NCBI RefSeq assembly: GCF_006439395.2
Contig: NZ_CP083950.1
Coordinates: 1-64,000 of the forward strand
Reading direction: 5' to 3'
Length of the DNA: 64,000 nt
Source of the DNA: Mesorhizobium sp. B4-1-4
GTDB taxonomy: Bacteria > Pseudomonadota > Alphaproteobacteria > Rhizobiales > Rhizobiaceae
The first letter of the stretch is position 1; the number at the start of each line of letters is the position of its first letter. The position numbers and the translations under genes are program-made. The notes under the pieces were generated by a model, which was not told the origin of the DNA, did not search any database, and worked only from the letters and a program-made list of their open reading frames with translations. Positions 56,040 through 64,000 of the stretch are shown piece after piece.

Positions 56040-57031
56040 TATTCTTTCCATCTCAAAGGATTGGGCACGCTGTTAATAACGCTGCGATGTAGGTTCATAT
56101 CAATATTGCCACCTGAAACGACGACGACGACCGGCCCTCTCGGCTTAGGGATTTTCCTTGCGAGGAGCGCCGCAATGCCCACCGCACCAGAACCTTCGAC
56201 AATCTCTCTCTCTTCCTCGTAAGCGTGACGAATGCCCGCAGCGATTTCTTCCTCGCTAAGCACGATGACATCGTCCAGCAACTTTTGGCACATTGGAAAC
56301 GTCCAGCGGTTCTCGAGTCCAATACCGCCGCCGAGCGCGTCTGCCAGCGTCGGAAGCTCTGCCACAAGCACAGGTTTGCCGGCGCTAAGACTGGCCTTCA
56401 TCGCCGCACCGCGCGTCATCGATATTCCGATGAACCTTGCACTAGGTCGTAACGACTTCAAGGCTGTGGCAACACCTGCAGCAAGCCCACCGCCTGATAG
56501 ACCGACCAGTACTATGTCGACATCAGGAACAGATTCCACAATTTCAAGGCCAATTGTCCCTTGGCCAGCGATAACATCAGGATGATCGAAAGGAGGGACG
56601 ATCACCATGCCATCTGCAACCAATCGGCCCACCTCCTCTTGCGCCTCATCTTGCGAATTCCCAACGATTCGGACTTCAGCGCCCAAACGCTGAATTTCCG
56701 TTACCTTGTTCTCCGGCACGAGGCTGGACATGCAAATCGTCGCTTGAGAACCTACAGCACGCGCTGCATAGGCAAGGGCTCGGCCATGATTTCCAGTTGA
56801 AACCGCGACCACTCCTCTCTCTCGCTGGGTCTCAGAAAGCTGAAGTACCGCATTGGTGGCGCCGCGAAGTTTGAAGCTCCCAGTAGCCTGACGATGCTCA
56901 AGCTTTAGCCCCACGGCCGTGCCACAAATCTGAGACAAAGTCAGCGATGTCACGAGTGGCGTAGCGCGAATATGGGTAGCAATTCGCTCGCGGGCCTCGT
57001 GGATCGAATCGAGATCAATTGCACTTGTCAT
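56039..57031 (-). CDS. eutB: threonine dehydratase-like PLP enzyme, EutB-like
   Basis: A 330-residue fold-type II PLP enzyme. The Schiff-base lysine is in QATGSFKLRGATNA (about residue 54), the phosphate loop in GLSGGGLAAGVATAL and the cofactor serine region in VVVVSGGNIDMN. Its pairing with eutC matches hydroxyectoine dehydratase EutB rather than biosynthetic threonine deaminase; there is no regulatory ACT domain. It starts 4 bases after the stop of the M24 gene, forming a three-gene minus-strand operon. Confidence 0.82.
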   Translation of the reverse strand: MTSAIDLDSIHEARERIATHIRATPLVTSLTLSQICGTAVGLKLEHRQATGSFKLRGATNAVLQLSETQRERGVVAVSTGNHGRALAYAARAVGSQATICMSSLVPENKVTEIQRLGAEVRIVGNSQDEAQEEVGRLVADGMVIVPPFDHPDVIAGQGTIGLEIVESVPDVDIVLVGLSGGGLAAGVATALKSLRPSARFIGISMTRGAAMKASLSAGKPVLVAELPTLADALGGGIGLENRWTFPMCQKLLDDVIVLSEEEIAAGIRHAYEEEREIVEGSGAVGIAALLARKIPKPRGPVVVVVSGGNIDMNLHRSVINSVPNPLRWKE

Positions 57032-57034
57032 ACG

Positions 57035-58135
57035 TCAGGCTTTCAACAGTTCGTGAGAAGTCGTGCTCAGAGGCTCGCCACCCCGCTCGGTCGCCAAGAT
57101 CTTTTCACTACATCCGAACAAACAACCGTTTTCGCTGAATAGGATTATCGGCGTATCGAACGCCATGCCTTTTTCAATGATATCTTTCGCTTCCGGTTCA
57201 AGGCTATCGTTCCAAGACGCCTCGACTTGGTAACCCGTGCGATGTCGAAATCCGTCCGCTCGCCCGCTTCGTTCGACCACGCCTCGGACGGCACAATCGA
57301 ACTCGCCAGCCGTGGCTCCAGGTCTCGCAGCGACGATGGCTGCTTCAACAGCCTCCTCTGCCAAGGCGTGGACTGCCTCAGTTTCAGCATGACGGCCCAG
57401 CACGGCGCTTCGTACCAGAGCCCCCACATATGCATCCTTGACGCCGCCGACTTCAATCATCGCTGGCTCATTAAAGGAAAGCTGATGGGCTGAAGGCCTT
57501 TCATGTGGCAGTTCATTGCGATCACCGAAGCCAAACGAAACAAGGATGACCGGCGATGCCCCCAAAGCGCTCACCCTCTCATTGATTAGTTCTGCGATCT
57601 CCATCTCGCTTACGCCCTCTCGAAGGGCCGACTGGAACGTCCGAATGGCAAGTTCATTCACTGCCATCGCATCGCGCATGGCCTTAAGTTCGACGTCGGC
57701 TGTTACCGCAGACACCCGGGCTATAATCTTGTTAGCGTCGACGACTTCGAGCTCAAGAAGCTCGGCTTGAAGCGCCATCACATCGGCTCGGGCCAAATTC
57801 CAACACCCAAGCTCCATACCTGCTCTTTTGTTATGCAACCCAAGCTTTCGAAGTCGATCTGCGCAGACGCTGGCAAATTCATGCAAATGCGCATAGCCAT
57901 CGAGCTCGCCGACACAACTTTCGTCGCGAACTGACTGCACCTCGTACTCTCGAGCCAGGTACACTGGTGCGTGGCCGGGCGTTAGAATGAGGACGAACGG
58001 CCCGAAATAGCCACCTCCGCCATGATATCCCGTGAGATATCGGAGGTGGCCATGCGCGGCAATCATTGTGGCATCGATGCCTGCATTGTTCGCGGTATCC
58101 AATACACGCTTTTGGCGTGAGCTATACTCTCCCAT
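57035..58135 (-). CDS. M24-family (creatinase/Xaa-Pro peptidase-like) hydrolase
   Basis: A 366-residue two-domain protein. The N-terminal domain has HLRYLTGYHGGGGYFGPFVL; the C-terminal pita-bread domain has NEPAMIEVGGVKDAYVGALV, FRHRTGYQVEASWND and MAFDTPIILFSENG. The Asp-Asp-His-Glu-Glu metal ligands of true aminopeptidases are not present, so a metal-independent C-N hydrolase of the creatinase/DoeA kind is more likely. It is first in an operon with eutB and eutC and could be the ring-opening step there. Start at 58,135 (MGEYSS) is chosen by conservation; the frame is open further upstream. Confidence 0.8.
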   Translation of the reverse strand: MGEYSSRQKRVLDTANNAGIDATMIAAHGHLRYLTGYHGGGGYFGPFVLILTPGHAPVYLAREYEVQSVRDESCVGELDGYAHLHEFASVCADRLRKLGLHNKRAGMELGCWNLARADVMALQAELLELEVVDANKIIARVSAVTADVELKAMRDAMAVNELAIRTFQSALREGVSEMEIAELINERVSALGASPVILVSFGFGDRNELPHERPSAHQLSFNEPAMIEVGGVKDAYVGALVRSAVLGRHAETEAVHALAEEAVEAAIVAARPGATAGEFDCAVRGVVERSGRADGFRHRTGYQVEASWNDSLEPEAKDIIEKGMAFDTPIILFSENGCLFGCSEKILATERGGEPLSTTSHELLKA

Positions 58136-58428
58136 GGTGAATGGCAAACCCGATCGTGGTATCACGGAATTCACTGTGTTTATGACTTTCCTCGCGCGTA
58201 ACGAGCAGTTAGCCGCAGCGCTCACTAACAGCGGTGAGCGCCACTGGAGCACTTAAGGCGGGGGACCTCTGGAGGCATACTCTAGATAAGAATGGGAGCT
58301 GAATTTCTGCAATTTTGAGGCAGTCGGCAACGGATAACGTCGCGATCAACGTCTGTTGTTACCTCTAAAGGATGTTGGGCAGCCTCGCGTGTTGAGCGAG
58401 CTATGGACGGAATTGGGTGATGAGGCCG

Positions 58429-58640
58429 TCAGGCGGCGCGGTAATCCTGTGCCGCATTGACGGCGACGCCGTCGATGAACTTGACGCCGGCGATGACCAT
58501 TGGCAACTGGCTTTCTCCTTTCAGCCTTCGCCAGGTCTTGGCAGCGCTCATGACCAGCTTGAAGACCATGAGACGTGCGGTTCTGCGCGACAGATTTCCC
58601 TTGGTACCCACGGTTCGGTGCCGGACGGTGGCGAAGACTC
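58429..58640 (-). mobile_element. IS256-family transposase C-terminal relic
   Basis: The minus strand reads VFATVRHRTVGTKGNLSRRT, ARLMVFKLVMSAAKTWRRLK, GESQLPMVIAGVKFIDGVAV and a stop at DYRAA. This is the end of an IS256 transposase, starting close to where the relic at 47.7 kb breaks off. It is joined directly to an IS701-type relic. Confidence 0.75.
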
Positions 58641-59372
58641 GCTCATCGCTCCGGCAGGCGCTCACCGAGCGCAGCCTTACCTGGGCTGTCGGCATCCCAT
58701 TCAAGCAAAAGGTCTATGCCGCCGACGTGGCGATGATCTTCCCTGTTGCCGGACGCGGCCGCCCGCGCCGGCGGCATATCCCCGACGTGAAGTCGATGAC
58801 CGCACAGGCGATGCTGGAGAAAGCCCAACGGCGGACGGTCAGTTGGTGCCGTGGCACCAAAGGCCGCCTCTCGGCGCGCTTCGCCGCTATCCGTGTCCGG
58901 GTTGCAGACGGTCCACCCCAGCGCATCCGCGACATGGGCGCTCAGCACCTGCCCGGCGAGGAGGTGTGGGTGATCGGCGAGCCCCGCTCGACCGACGAGC
59001 GCAAATACTACCTCTCCAACTTGCCCGCCGACACCCCGCTCAAGCAGATCGCAGGCGCCATCAAGGCGAATAGGCGCATCAGCAGCTCAAGGAGGAACTT
59101 GGCCTCGACCATTTCGAGGGGCGCTCATGGACGGGCCTGCACCGGCACGCGCTGATGACGATGATCGCCTACGCCTTCCTGCAATCTCGCCGCCTCAAAC
59201 AAGCGGGAGGGGGAAAAAAGAATCCTCAGCCCGCCGCCCCAACCGAGCCTACCCGCCGTCAGGCAAGCCATCCTCACCGCCCCCAATCCGTTGTCCCCAC
59301 TGCCGCAGAACCCTCTCCGCTAGGAATCTGCCAAAGTAGTGCTAGAGTCCAACCCAACGGTTGTAAGTAAGC
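58638..59372 (+). mobile_element. IS701-type (IS4-like) transposase C-terminal relic
   Basis: The plus strand reads SSLRQALTERSLTWAVGIPF, KQKVYAADVAMIFPVAGRGR, KAQRRTVSWCRGTKGRLSAR, HLPGEEVWVIGEPRSTDERK and YYLSNLPADTPLKQIAGAIK, then after a shift AHQQLKEELGLDHFEGRSWT and HALMTMIAYAFLQSRRLKQA. This is the C-terminal half of IS701-type DDE transposases, with at least one frameshift. The 5' half is missing. Confidence 0.72.
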
Positions 59373-59732
59373 CTCCGATAAGGACCGCGGCAGCTCGGAT
59401 CGTCACCGTGCCTGACTGGGACTCTTCTCAAAGCCGGCCTTGCCGAAATTGCTGAACCGATGCGGTGGATGCCCCCTTCGCCCGGCAATGCGCAACTACT
59501 TCAGGGTCCCGCTCCCGAAGAAACCAATCAAAAGTTGATCATTCGCTGCGCCCCCGAGCCACCGATCCAAGCCACGCAAAAGCTTTACGATTTTCTGAGG
59601 GATGTACCATGCATTTCATTAGACAATCTGGACGGATGGGCGCGGCCGCGCCCATCCGGTTCCATAACTTTCAAGTCGCCTATGCTTCCACTGGACCGGT
59701 AAGAGGCAGCAGTCAGCGCTCCTCTACTATTT
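59373..59732. other. gap with no recognised gene
   Basis: About 360 bases; short open frames only. No terminator was recognised after the minus-strand dehydrogenase. Confidence 0.35.
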
Positions 59733-60758
59733 TTAGTAACCCAAATCGAGATTAACTTCCCGCTTCATTGGCGTGCCTGCTGCAAACTCTGCCAAATTCT
59801 GAGTTCCTAACTCAATATTCCTGGCCAAGACGTCATCGGCATTTGCGGCTTGGTCGTCGGAGCCAACCACATTCGGCAGTTTGTTAACTCCCAGGCGCGA
59901 CCATCCGCCAGCCGGAAAGGCTCTCCCAAACCCATAACTCCACCAGACATCCGCCGCGAAGCCGCGCAAACGATCAGACGTAAGTGCCTCATAAAGAGGT
60001 TTTTCTTGGATCAACATTCCACGCGAAATGTTGATCAGAAAGGCTGATGGCTTCATAGCCGCTAGTTCCGCCTTACCGAAAAACTGATTGGTCTCGCGTG
60101 TATTGGGCATCGCCAGAACGACATAGTCGCACTTCGCCAGCATCGAATGCAACTCGTCCATGCCATAAATTGCATCCACGTTTTCTGCCGGCCGCTCTTT
60201 GTTGCGGCGGACACCGAGCACTTGCATATCAAAGCCCTTTGCGTGTTTGGCGATACGGCTCCCGATCTCGCCGACGCCAATTACTCCAAGAGTGCGACCA
60301 TGTAACATGGCGGATCGATGTTCATCCGCATAAAGAGGGAAGAGACGCTCACGGGCGCGCGACGCTTGATCCTTGAGAAGGGTCTTCTTCGCCAAAGCAA
60401 GCACGAACATCATCGCCTGCTCAGCAACGGCAATCGCATTGGCGCCACGAATATTGCCAAGCTTTATACCGCGTTGCTTAAATAAACTGAGCGCCCCCAT
60501 TTGCCGTAGGTCATCAACTCCAGAATGCAGCCACGAAAACACCTTCAGCTTATCCGCGATTTCCAGAACGCCGTCCGAAACGCTCAACGCTATGATTGCG
60601 TCGGCGTCCGGGGCCAAATGCTTCACATCCGAATAAGCACAATCAAAGCGAGACAGATATTCTCCCTTTGGCGCTACGACCTCTGTCCCAGTGGGAAGGG
60701 CGCTTTTGATATAATTAATCTCATCTTTTGTAGCATACCACAGGCAAAGAACTTTCAT
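59733..60758 (-). CDS. D-2-hydroxyacid dehydrogenase family protein lacking usual catalytic residues
   Basis: A 341-residue protein of the D-isomer 2-hydroxyacid dehydrogenase family. The NAD motif is TLGVIGVGEIGSRIAKHAKG (about residue 150), and the substrate arginine is in FLINISRGMLIQ. In place of the usual Glu (DVFEEEP) is ADVWWSYGF, and in place of the catalytic His (TPH) is NVVGSDDQAAN. So the acid-base pair looks absent. Start at 60,758 (MKVLCLW) begins the conserved domain; the frame is open further. It stands alone on the minus strand. Confidence 0.82.
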   Translation of the reverse strand: MKVLCLWYATKDEINYIKSALPTGTEVVAPKGEYLSRFDCAYSDVKHLAPDADAIIALSVSDGVLEIADKLKVFSWLHSGVDDLRQMGALSLFKQRGIKLGNIRGANAIAVAEQAMMFVLALAKKTLLKDQASRARERLFPLYADEHRSAMLHGRTLGVIGVGEIGSRIAKHAKGFDMQVLGVRRNKERPAENVDAIYGMDELHSMLAKCDYVVLAMPNTRETNQFFGKAELAAMKPSAFLINISRGMLIQEKPLYEALTSDRLRGFAADVWWSYGFGRAFPAGGWSRLGVNKLPNVVGSDDQAANADDVLARNIELGTQNLAEFAAGTPMKREVNLDLGY

Positions 60759-61189
60759 CGCTTCGTTTCTCCCGATTAGAGGTTTTCCCAGACTCAGAGG
60801 CGCTCCATGGCCTAGGCTGACTTGGTTGGCGCGGGACTGTAGCCTCTTTTGTTCGCCCTTTTGCTGCTTCTTATGCCGTCTAATCGCAGAAATGCTGCGG
60901 CCAAGGCATCCGTGGTAGTTAACCCGGCCCTCACCAAAGGGATATTGCTTAGAGCCGCTCGCAAAGTGCGGTAATCGCATCAACATCAACAACATAAGGC
61001 TGGCTTTTAGCTAGCTATTGAAAAAGGCCAGTTCCGATCAGACGCCACGATGGTCCGGCGTCGGCGACTTCTGCGTGACGCACTGTCTCGCAACCGGACC
61101 ATTTTCGAAGATGCTCCGTGTCTCGTCGTGTGACTGAGCCTGTTCAAGGAAGCGGACTACGTCGAACTTTTCCAAACAGGACTGCGGTT
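60759..61189. other. gap with no recognised gene
   Basis: About 430 bases between the dehydrogenase and the ligase relic. The open frame running into the dehydrogenase gene shows no family similarity. Confidence 0.35.
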
Positions 61190-61840
61190 CCACCGCCGGC
61201 CAGGGTCGGGATCAGGCTGGCAGCCTGGTATTGGAACAGAGCAGGACAGAGACTATGGTTACCGTCTCGGATGCCCACTCCCGCAGCGGATGTGCCAACG
61301 CATGACGTGCGACTGAACGATGCCCTTCGGCCCCCCGGAGGAATAAATGATGTTGAATGGCCAATCGGGCCGAATCTCCACCGGATCCGGGTGTGACCCG
61401 GCTGGCGGCAGGCAAGTTCTCGAAGGCTTCGCCGGCCGTGGAGTCGTCGACGGCGATAGGCCGCGCACCAATCCTGTCCGAAACACCCCCCTGGGCCGTC
61501 GTCCGGTCAAGAAACAACAAACGAGCACCGCTGTCGGCGATTATGGTGGCCAGGCTCTCGGGCGTGGAGGAGGGCGGCCAAGCCAGGCGCGAAGCGAACC
61601 CATGAAGACCGCCGCATATTCGATCGAGCTCTGGGCGCACGCTGCGATCGCCTGCTGAGGCTCGATGCCATCTCGCTGCAGACCCTTCCCGACCCCGTAC
61701 ATCAAGGCGTGCGGTTCACGATAGGTGAGCCGCCGCTCGCCGTGAATGATGGCAATGTTATGGCGTGATTGCCGATCGTGGCTGGCAAGGGGCCGAAGCG
61801 TCGAATGAACCGATTGGCTATGGATTGCATCTCGACCATG
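61190..61840 (-). pseudogene. decayed N-terminal half of an acyl-CoA synthetase
   Basis: Minus-strand pieces IAIIHGERRLTYREPHAL, GKGLQRDGIEPQQAIAACAQ, SSIEYAAVFMGSLRAW, SSTPESLATIIADSGARLLF, RPDWPFNIIYSSGG and PKGIVQSHVMRWH align with residues about 30-190 of the intact ligase at 16,642 (for example ALVHGERQLTCSELDALI and SSTPASLATMIADSGACLLF). Frameshifts and small deletions break it, and the C-terminal half is absent. Confidence 0.75.
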
Positions 61841-62397
61841 GGACTTCCTTCGGCTTAAAATTCTGTTTGATGATATGCGCCAAGACGCTTGGACTGTCCC
61901 AAGGAGCCGGTGTTTTCGCACCCTCGGATGTGGTGCCATTCCGCACGTGCTCAGTCGACCGGGCGAACAGTCTCCGAAGTTTGCTGCAACCTTCTGCCGG
62001 GATTGGGACCGGTATACGGCTAGCAGAAGTTTGGCGGTACGCCCTCTAGGATTCGAGTGGTCGCATGCATTCACCGACTTTCGCCCCAACAAAGCGGAAA
62101 AAAGGCGCTCAAGTACCAAAATCAGCATATTTCTGGCGGCCGAGCCCTCCTACAATGCTGCCTCAAACACAAATCGGTTGCCTTAGTACAAGGGGAATGC
62201 CGCCTTGGCACTAAAAAGCTCAACCGCACTGGTCTATTCACCACTCTGCAGTCACCAGCGCGGGCCGAACCGCGTGATCGAAATCTCGACTGACACTCAG
62301 TCCAAAAAACTCGCGATCGGCACGACTGTCAAAGGATCCAAACCGGAAATTGGCCCGGGCGTATTTTTTCAGTTAGTCGATGGGAAAAGGAAGCAAA
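61841..62397. other. upstream region of the last aminotransferase
   Basis: About 555 bases with no recognised gene. AAGGAAG shortly before the next ATG is the ribosome binding site. Confidence 0.4.
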
Positions 62398-63804
62398 ATG
62401 TCTACAATCGATATTGAAAAAATCAGCACAAAGGACAGGAACTCCGTCCTGCATCCCTTTACGCAACTAAAAGATTTTGCGACCGGAAAGCTTGGCGAGC
62501 CGACGATCGTCGAGACCGGCAAGGGAATACGGATTCAGGACGCCTACGGCAATCAGTTGATTGATGGCTTCGCCGGGCTCTACTGTGTCAACGTTGGCTA
62601 CGGCCGAACCGAAGTTGCCGAAGCGATCTCACGCCAAGCTTATCGTCTCGCCTACTATCATTCCTATGCTGCCCACACGACCGACGAGCTCGCGATCCTG
62701 TCGGACCGGCTCGTTAAGATGGCGCCCGGCAAGATGAGCAAGGTGTTCTATGGTATGTCCGGTTCCGACGCTAACGAAACGCAGGCCAAGCTCGTCTGGT
62801 ACTACAACAATCTCCGGGGCAAGCCGGCGAAGAAGAAGATCATCTCGCGTGAGCGCGGTTATCATGGCTGCAGCGTGATCTCCGGTTCAATGACCGGCAT
62901 GAGCTTCTATCACGACCATATGGACCTCCCGCTGCCGCATGTCGTTCACACCGGCGTGCCACACCACTACTGGGGCGCCAGTCCGGGCGAGACCGAACGC
63001 GAATTCTCCTCGCGCCGTGCTGCCGAACTCGATGCGCTGATCGAACGTCTCGGTCCCGACAATGTCGGCGCCTTCATCGCCGAACCGGTTCTCGGCACCG
63101 GCGGCATCACGCCTCCGCCGGAAGGTTACTGGAAGGCGATCCAGGCCGTTCTGCGGAAGCATGACGTTCTGCTCATCGCCGATGAAGTGATCACCGGCTT
63201 CGGCCGCACCGGCTCGATGTTCGGATCGGAGCATTATGGCATCGAACCCGATCTGATCACAGTGGCCAAAGGCCTGACCTCCGCGTATTTCCCGCTTTCT
63301 GGAGCACTCGTGGGCGAGAAGGTTTACAAGGTGCTTGAGGACGGGGCCGACAAGGTCGGTGCGTTCTCGCACGGCTATACCTATTCCGGACATCCGATTG
63401 GTGCAGCTGCTGCAAATGCTGTGCTCGATATTGTCGAAAAGGAAAACCTACCAGGGAACGCGCGCGAGGTCGGTGCTTACTTCCAGACCCAACTCAAGGA
63501 GAAGTTTGCGCAACTGCCGATCGTTGGCGAAGTGCGCGGCGTGGGTTTGATGGGTGCAATCGAGTTCGTCGCCGACCGGGATAAGAAGAAGCGATTTGAT
63601 CCTTCTCTGAAGGTCGGTGCTCGTGTCTCCAAGGCGGCCCGTGATCGTGGCCTGATTGCCCGCGCCATGCCGCATGGTGATATTCTTGGCTTCGCTCCGC
63701 CGCTCGTTACCACCAGGGCCGAAGTCGATGAGATCGTTTCCATCGCTGAAAGCGCGGTTCGCTGCGTCATGGACGAACTCGTCCGCGAGGGGCAGAAGGT
63801 CTGA
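62398..63804 (+). CDS. class III aminotransferase (putrescine/omega-amine:pyruvate type)
   Basis: A 468-residue PLP enzyme. FYGMSGSDANETQAKLVWYY (phosphate region), RGYHGCSVISGSMTG, LLIADEVITGFGRTGSMFGS (cofactor Asp) and LITVAKGLTSAYFPLSGALV (Schiff-base lysine) are intact. Form and length match rhizobial aspartate-aminotransferase-family enzymes acting on putrescine or other omega-amines with pyruvate. The start at 62,398 is preceded by AAGGAAG. It would feed semialdehydes to a dehydrogenase. The gene at 63,971 follows on the same strand. Confidence 0.9.
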   Translation: MSTIDIEKISTKDRNSVLHPFTQLKDFATGKLGEPTIVETGKGIRIQDAYGNQLIDGFAGLYCVNVGYGRTEVAEAISRQAYRLAYYHSYAAHTTDELAILSDRLVKMAPGKMSKVFYGMSGSDANETQAKLVWYYNNLRGKPAKKKIISRERGYHGCSVISGSMTGMSFYHDHMDLPLPHVVHTGVPHHYWGASPGETEREFSSRRAAELDALIERLGPDNVGAFIAEPVLGTGGITPPPEGYWKAIQAVLRKHDVLLIADEVITGFGRTGSMFGSEHYGIEPDLITVAKGLTSAYFPLSGALVGEKVYKVLEDGADKVGAFSHGYTYSGHPIGAAAANAVLDIVEKENLPGNAREVGAYFQTQLKEKFAQLPIVGEVRGVGLMGAIEFVADRDKKKRFDPSLKVGARVSKAARDRGLIARAMPHGDILGFAPPLVTTRAEVDEIVSIAESAVRCVMDELVREGQKV

Positions 63805-63970
63805 GTCAACATCGGCAGCCGGAGAAGTCCTGTCATGCGAAAGACAACCGGCACCTGAGCGGGATGCAACAAGCAATCGGACTACAGTGCAGAGAAACGA
63901 GCTGCGCTGTCAATGACAACTCTGTCTCCGCAGCAATGGGCGCGGTGCGAAACCTCCAACAGGAAGCCGA

Positions 63971-64000
63971 ATGAGCGCTACCAAACTTCGCGTCGCAATA
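63971..64000 (+). CDS. start of an unidentified gene (cut by window end)
   Basis: ATG at 63,971 with AGGAAG 5-10 bases upstream begins MSATKLRVAI and runs off the window. Ten residues are too few to name it; the LRVAI opening would suit a Rossmann-type protein. It may belong to the same operon as the aminotransferase. Confidence 0.45.
   Translation, partial: MSATKLRVAI

Noticed and set aside
1..64000. CRISPR arrays, tRNA/rRNA genes, phage or anti-phage defence modules
   Set aside because: I looked for regular repeats, tRNA-like T-loops and known defence or phage protein motifs and saw none that could be supported.

Overview
The window looks like an accessory, heavily rearranged catabolic region of an alphaproteobacterium, most probably a Rhizobiales member (Mesorhizobium/Ensifer/Ochrobactrum type). 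This rests on the gene families seen: pRiA4b ORF-3-like protein, polyamine/opine-type ABC cassettes, IS5 (IS427-type), IS21, IS66, IS256 and IS701-type relics, a decayed bioFDA block, and many IclR/GntR/Lrp regulators. Species-level placement is not possible from the sequence alone. I saw no rRNA, tRNA, CRISPR array, phage module, plasmid replication gene or recognisable defence system.

Layout. 1-6.2 kb: an N,N-dimethylformamidase-like protein, an amidase-signature amidase, a 3-hydroxyacyl-CoA dehydrogenase and a fumarylacetoacetase, all on the plus strand. 6.2-14.4 kb: a GC-rich set with a decayed TRAP permease (dctM), a glutamate-1-semialdehyde-type aminotransferase, a phosphotriesterase-family relic, an IclR regulator, an allantoate/N-carbamoyl amidohydrolase, a GntR regulator, a hydantoinase (hyuA) relic and a succinate-semialdehyde dehydrogenase. 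14.9-28.6 kb: a CoA-linked set with an OB-fold protein, a frameshifted thiolase, an acyl-CoA ligase, a bifunctional enoyl-CoA hydratase/3-hydroxyacyl-CoA dehydrogenase, an omega-aminotransferase, an MBL hydrolase and a NylB-like serine hydrolase. It is interleaved with scrambled partial copies of the bifunctional gene and IS5 and recombinase relics. 28.7-33.7 kb: a small unknown protein and a polyamine-type ABC transporter whose binding protein is frameshifted. 34.6-40.1 kb: an Lrp regulator, an SDR, a DoeB-like deacetylase, ALDH and Lrp relics and an M20 amidohydrolase. 40.2-44.95 kb: a small inverted-repeat element, bioA/bioD/bioF pseudogenes, then an IclR regulator divergent from a CoA-transferase and an acyl-CoA dehydrogenase. 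45-53.6 kb: an IS21 relic, a DoeA-like hydrolase, an IS256 relic, an Asp/Glu racemase-family protein and a second polyamine-type ABC transporter. 54-64 kb: an IS66 relic with a pRiA4b ORF-3-like gene, eutC-eutB-M24 hydrolase, IS256/IS701 relics, a 2-hydroxyacid dehydrogenase-family protein, a decayed acyl-CoA ligase copy and a class III aminotransferase.

How it may work together. The intact genes point to import (two ABC systems) and breakdown of small nitrogenous compounds: amide or ring opening (DMFase-like, amidase, carbamoylase-type, M20, M24 and NylB-like hydrolases), deacetylation (DoeB-like), transamination (three class III aminotransferases), semialdehyde oxidation, and CoA-dependent beta-oxidation. 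Five genes resemble parts of the ectoine/hydroxyectoine degradation pathway (doeA, doeB, an Lrp-type regulator, eutB, eutC), but they lie about 20 kb apart in three places, without the dedicated ehu transporter or eutA in view.

The most distinctive feature is how the region has decayed: several operons survive only as matching fragments. Examples are a bioD pseudogene with an internal inversion, a bifunctional fad gene copied and split into separate pieces, a chimeric ORF with an apparent deacetylase start and a dehydrogenase end, and an IS5 transposase whose middle lies a few hundred bases away inside another pseudogene. I found no clearly undescribed molecular system. The best candidates for new biology are the DMFase-like amide cassette and the dispersed ectoine-like pathway.
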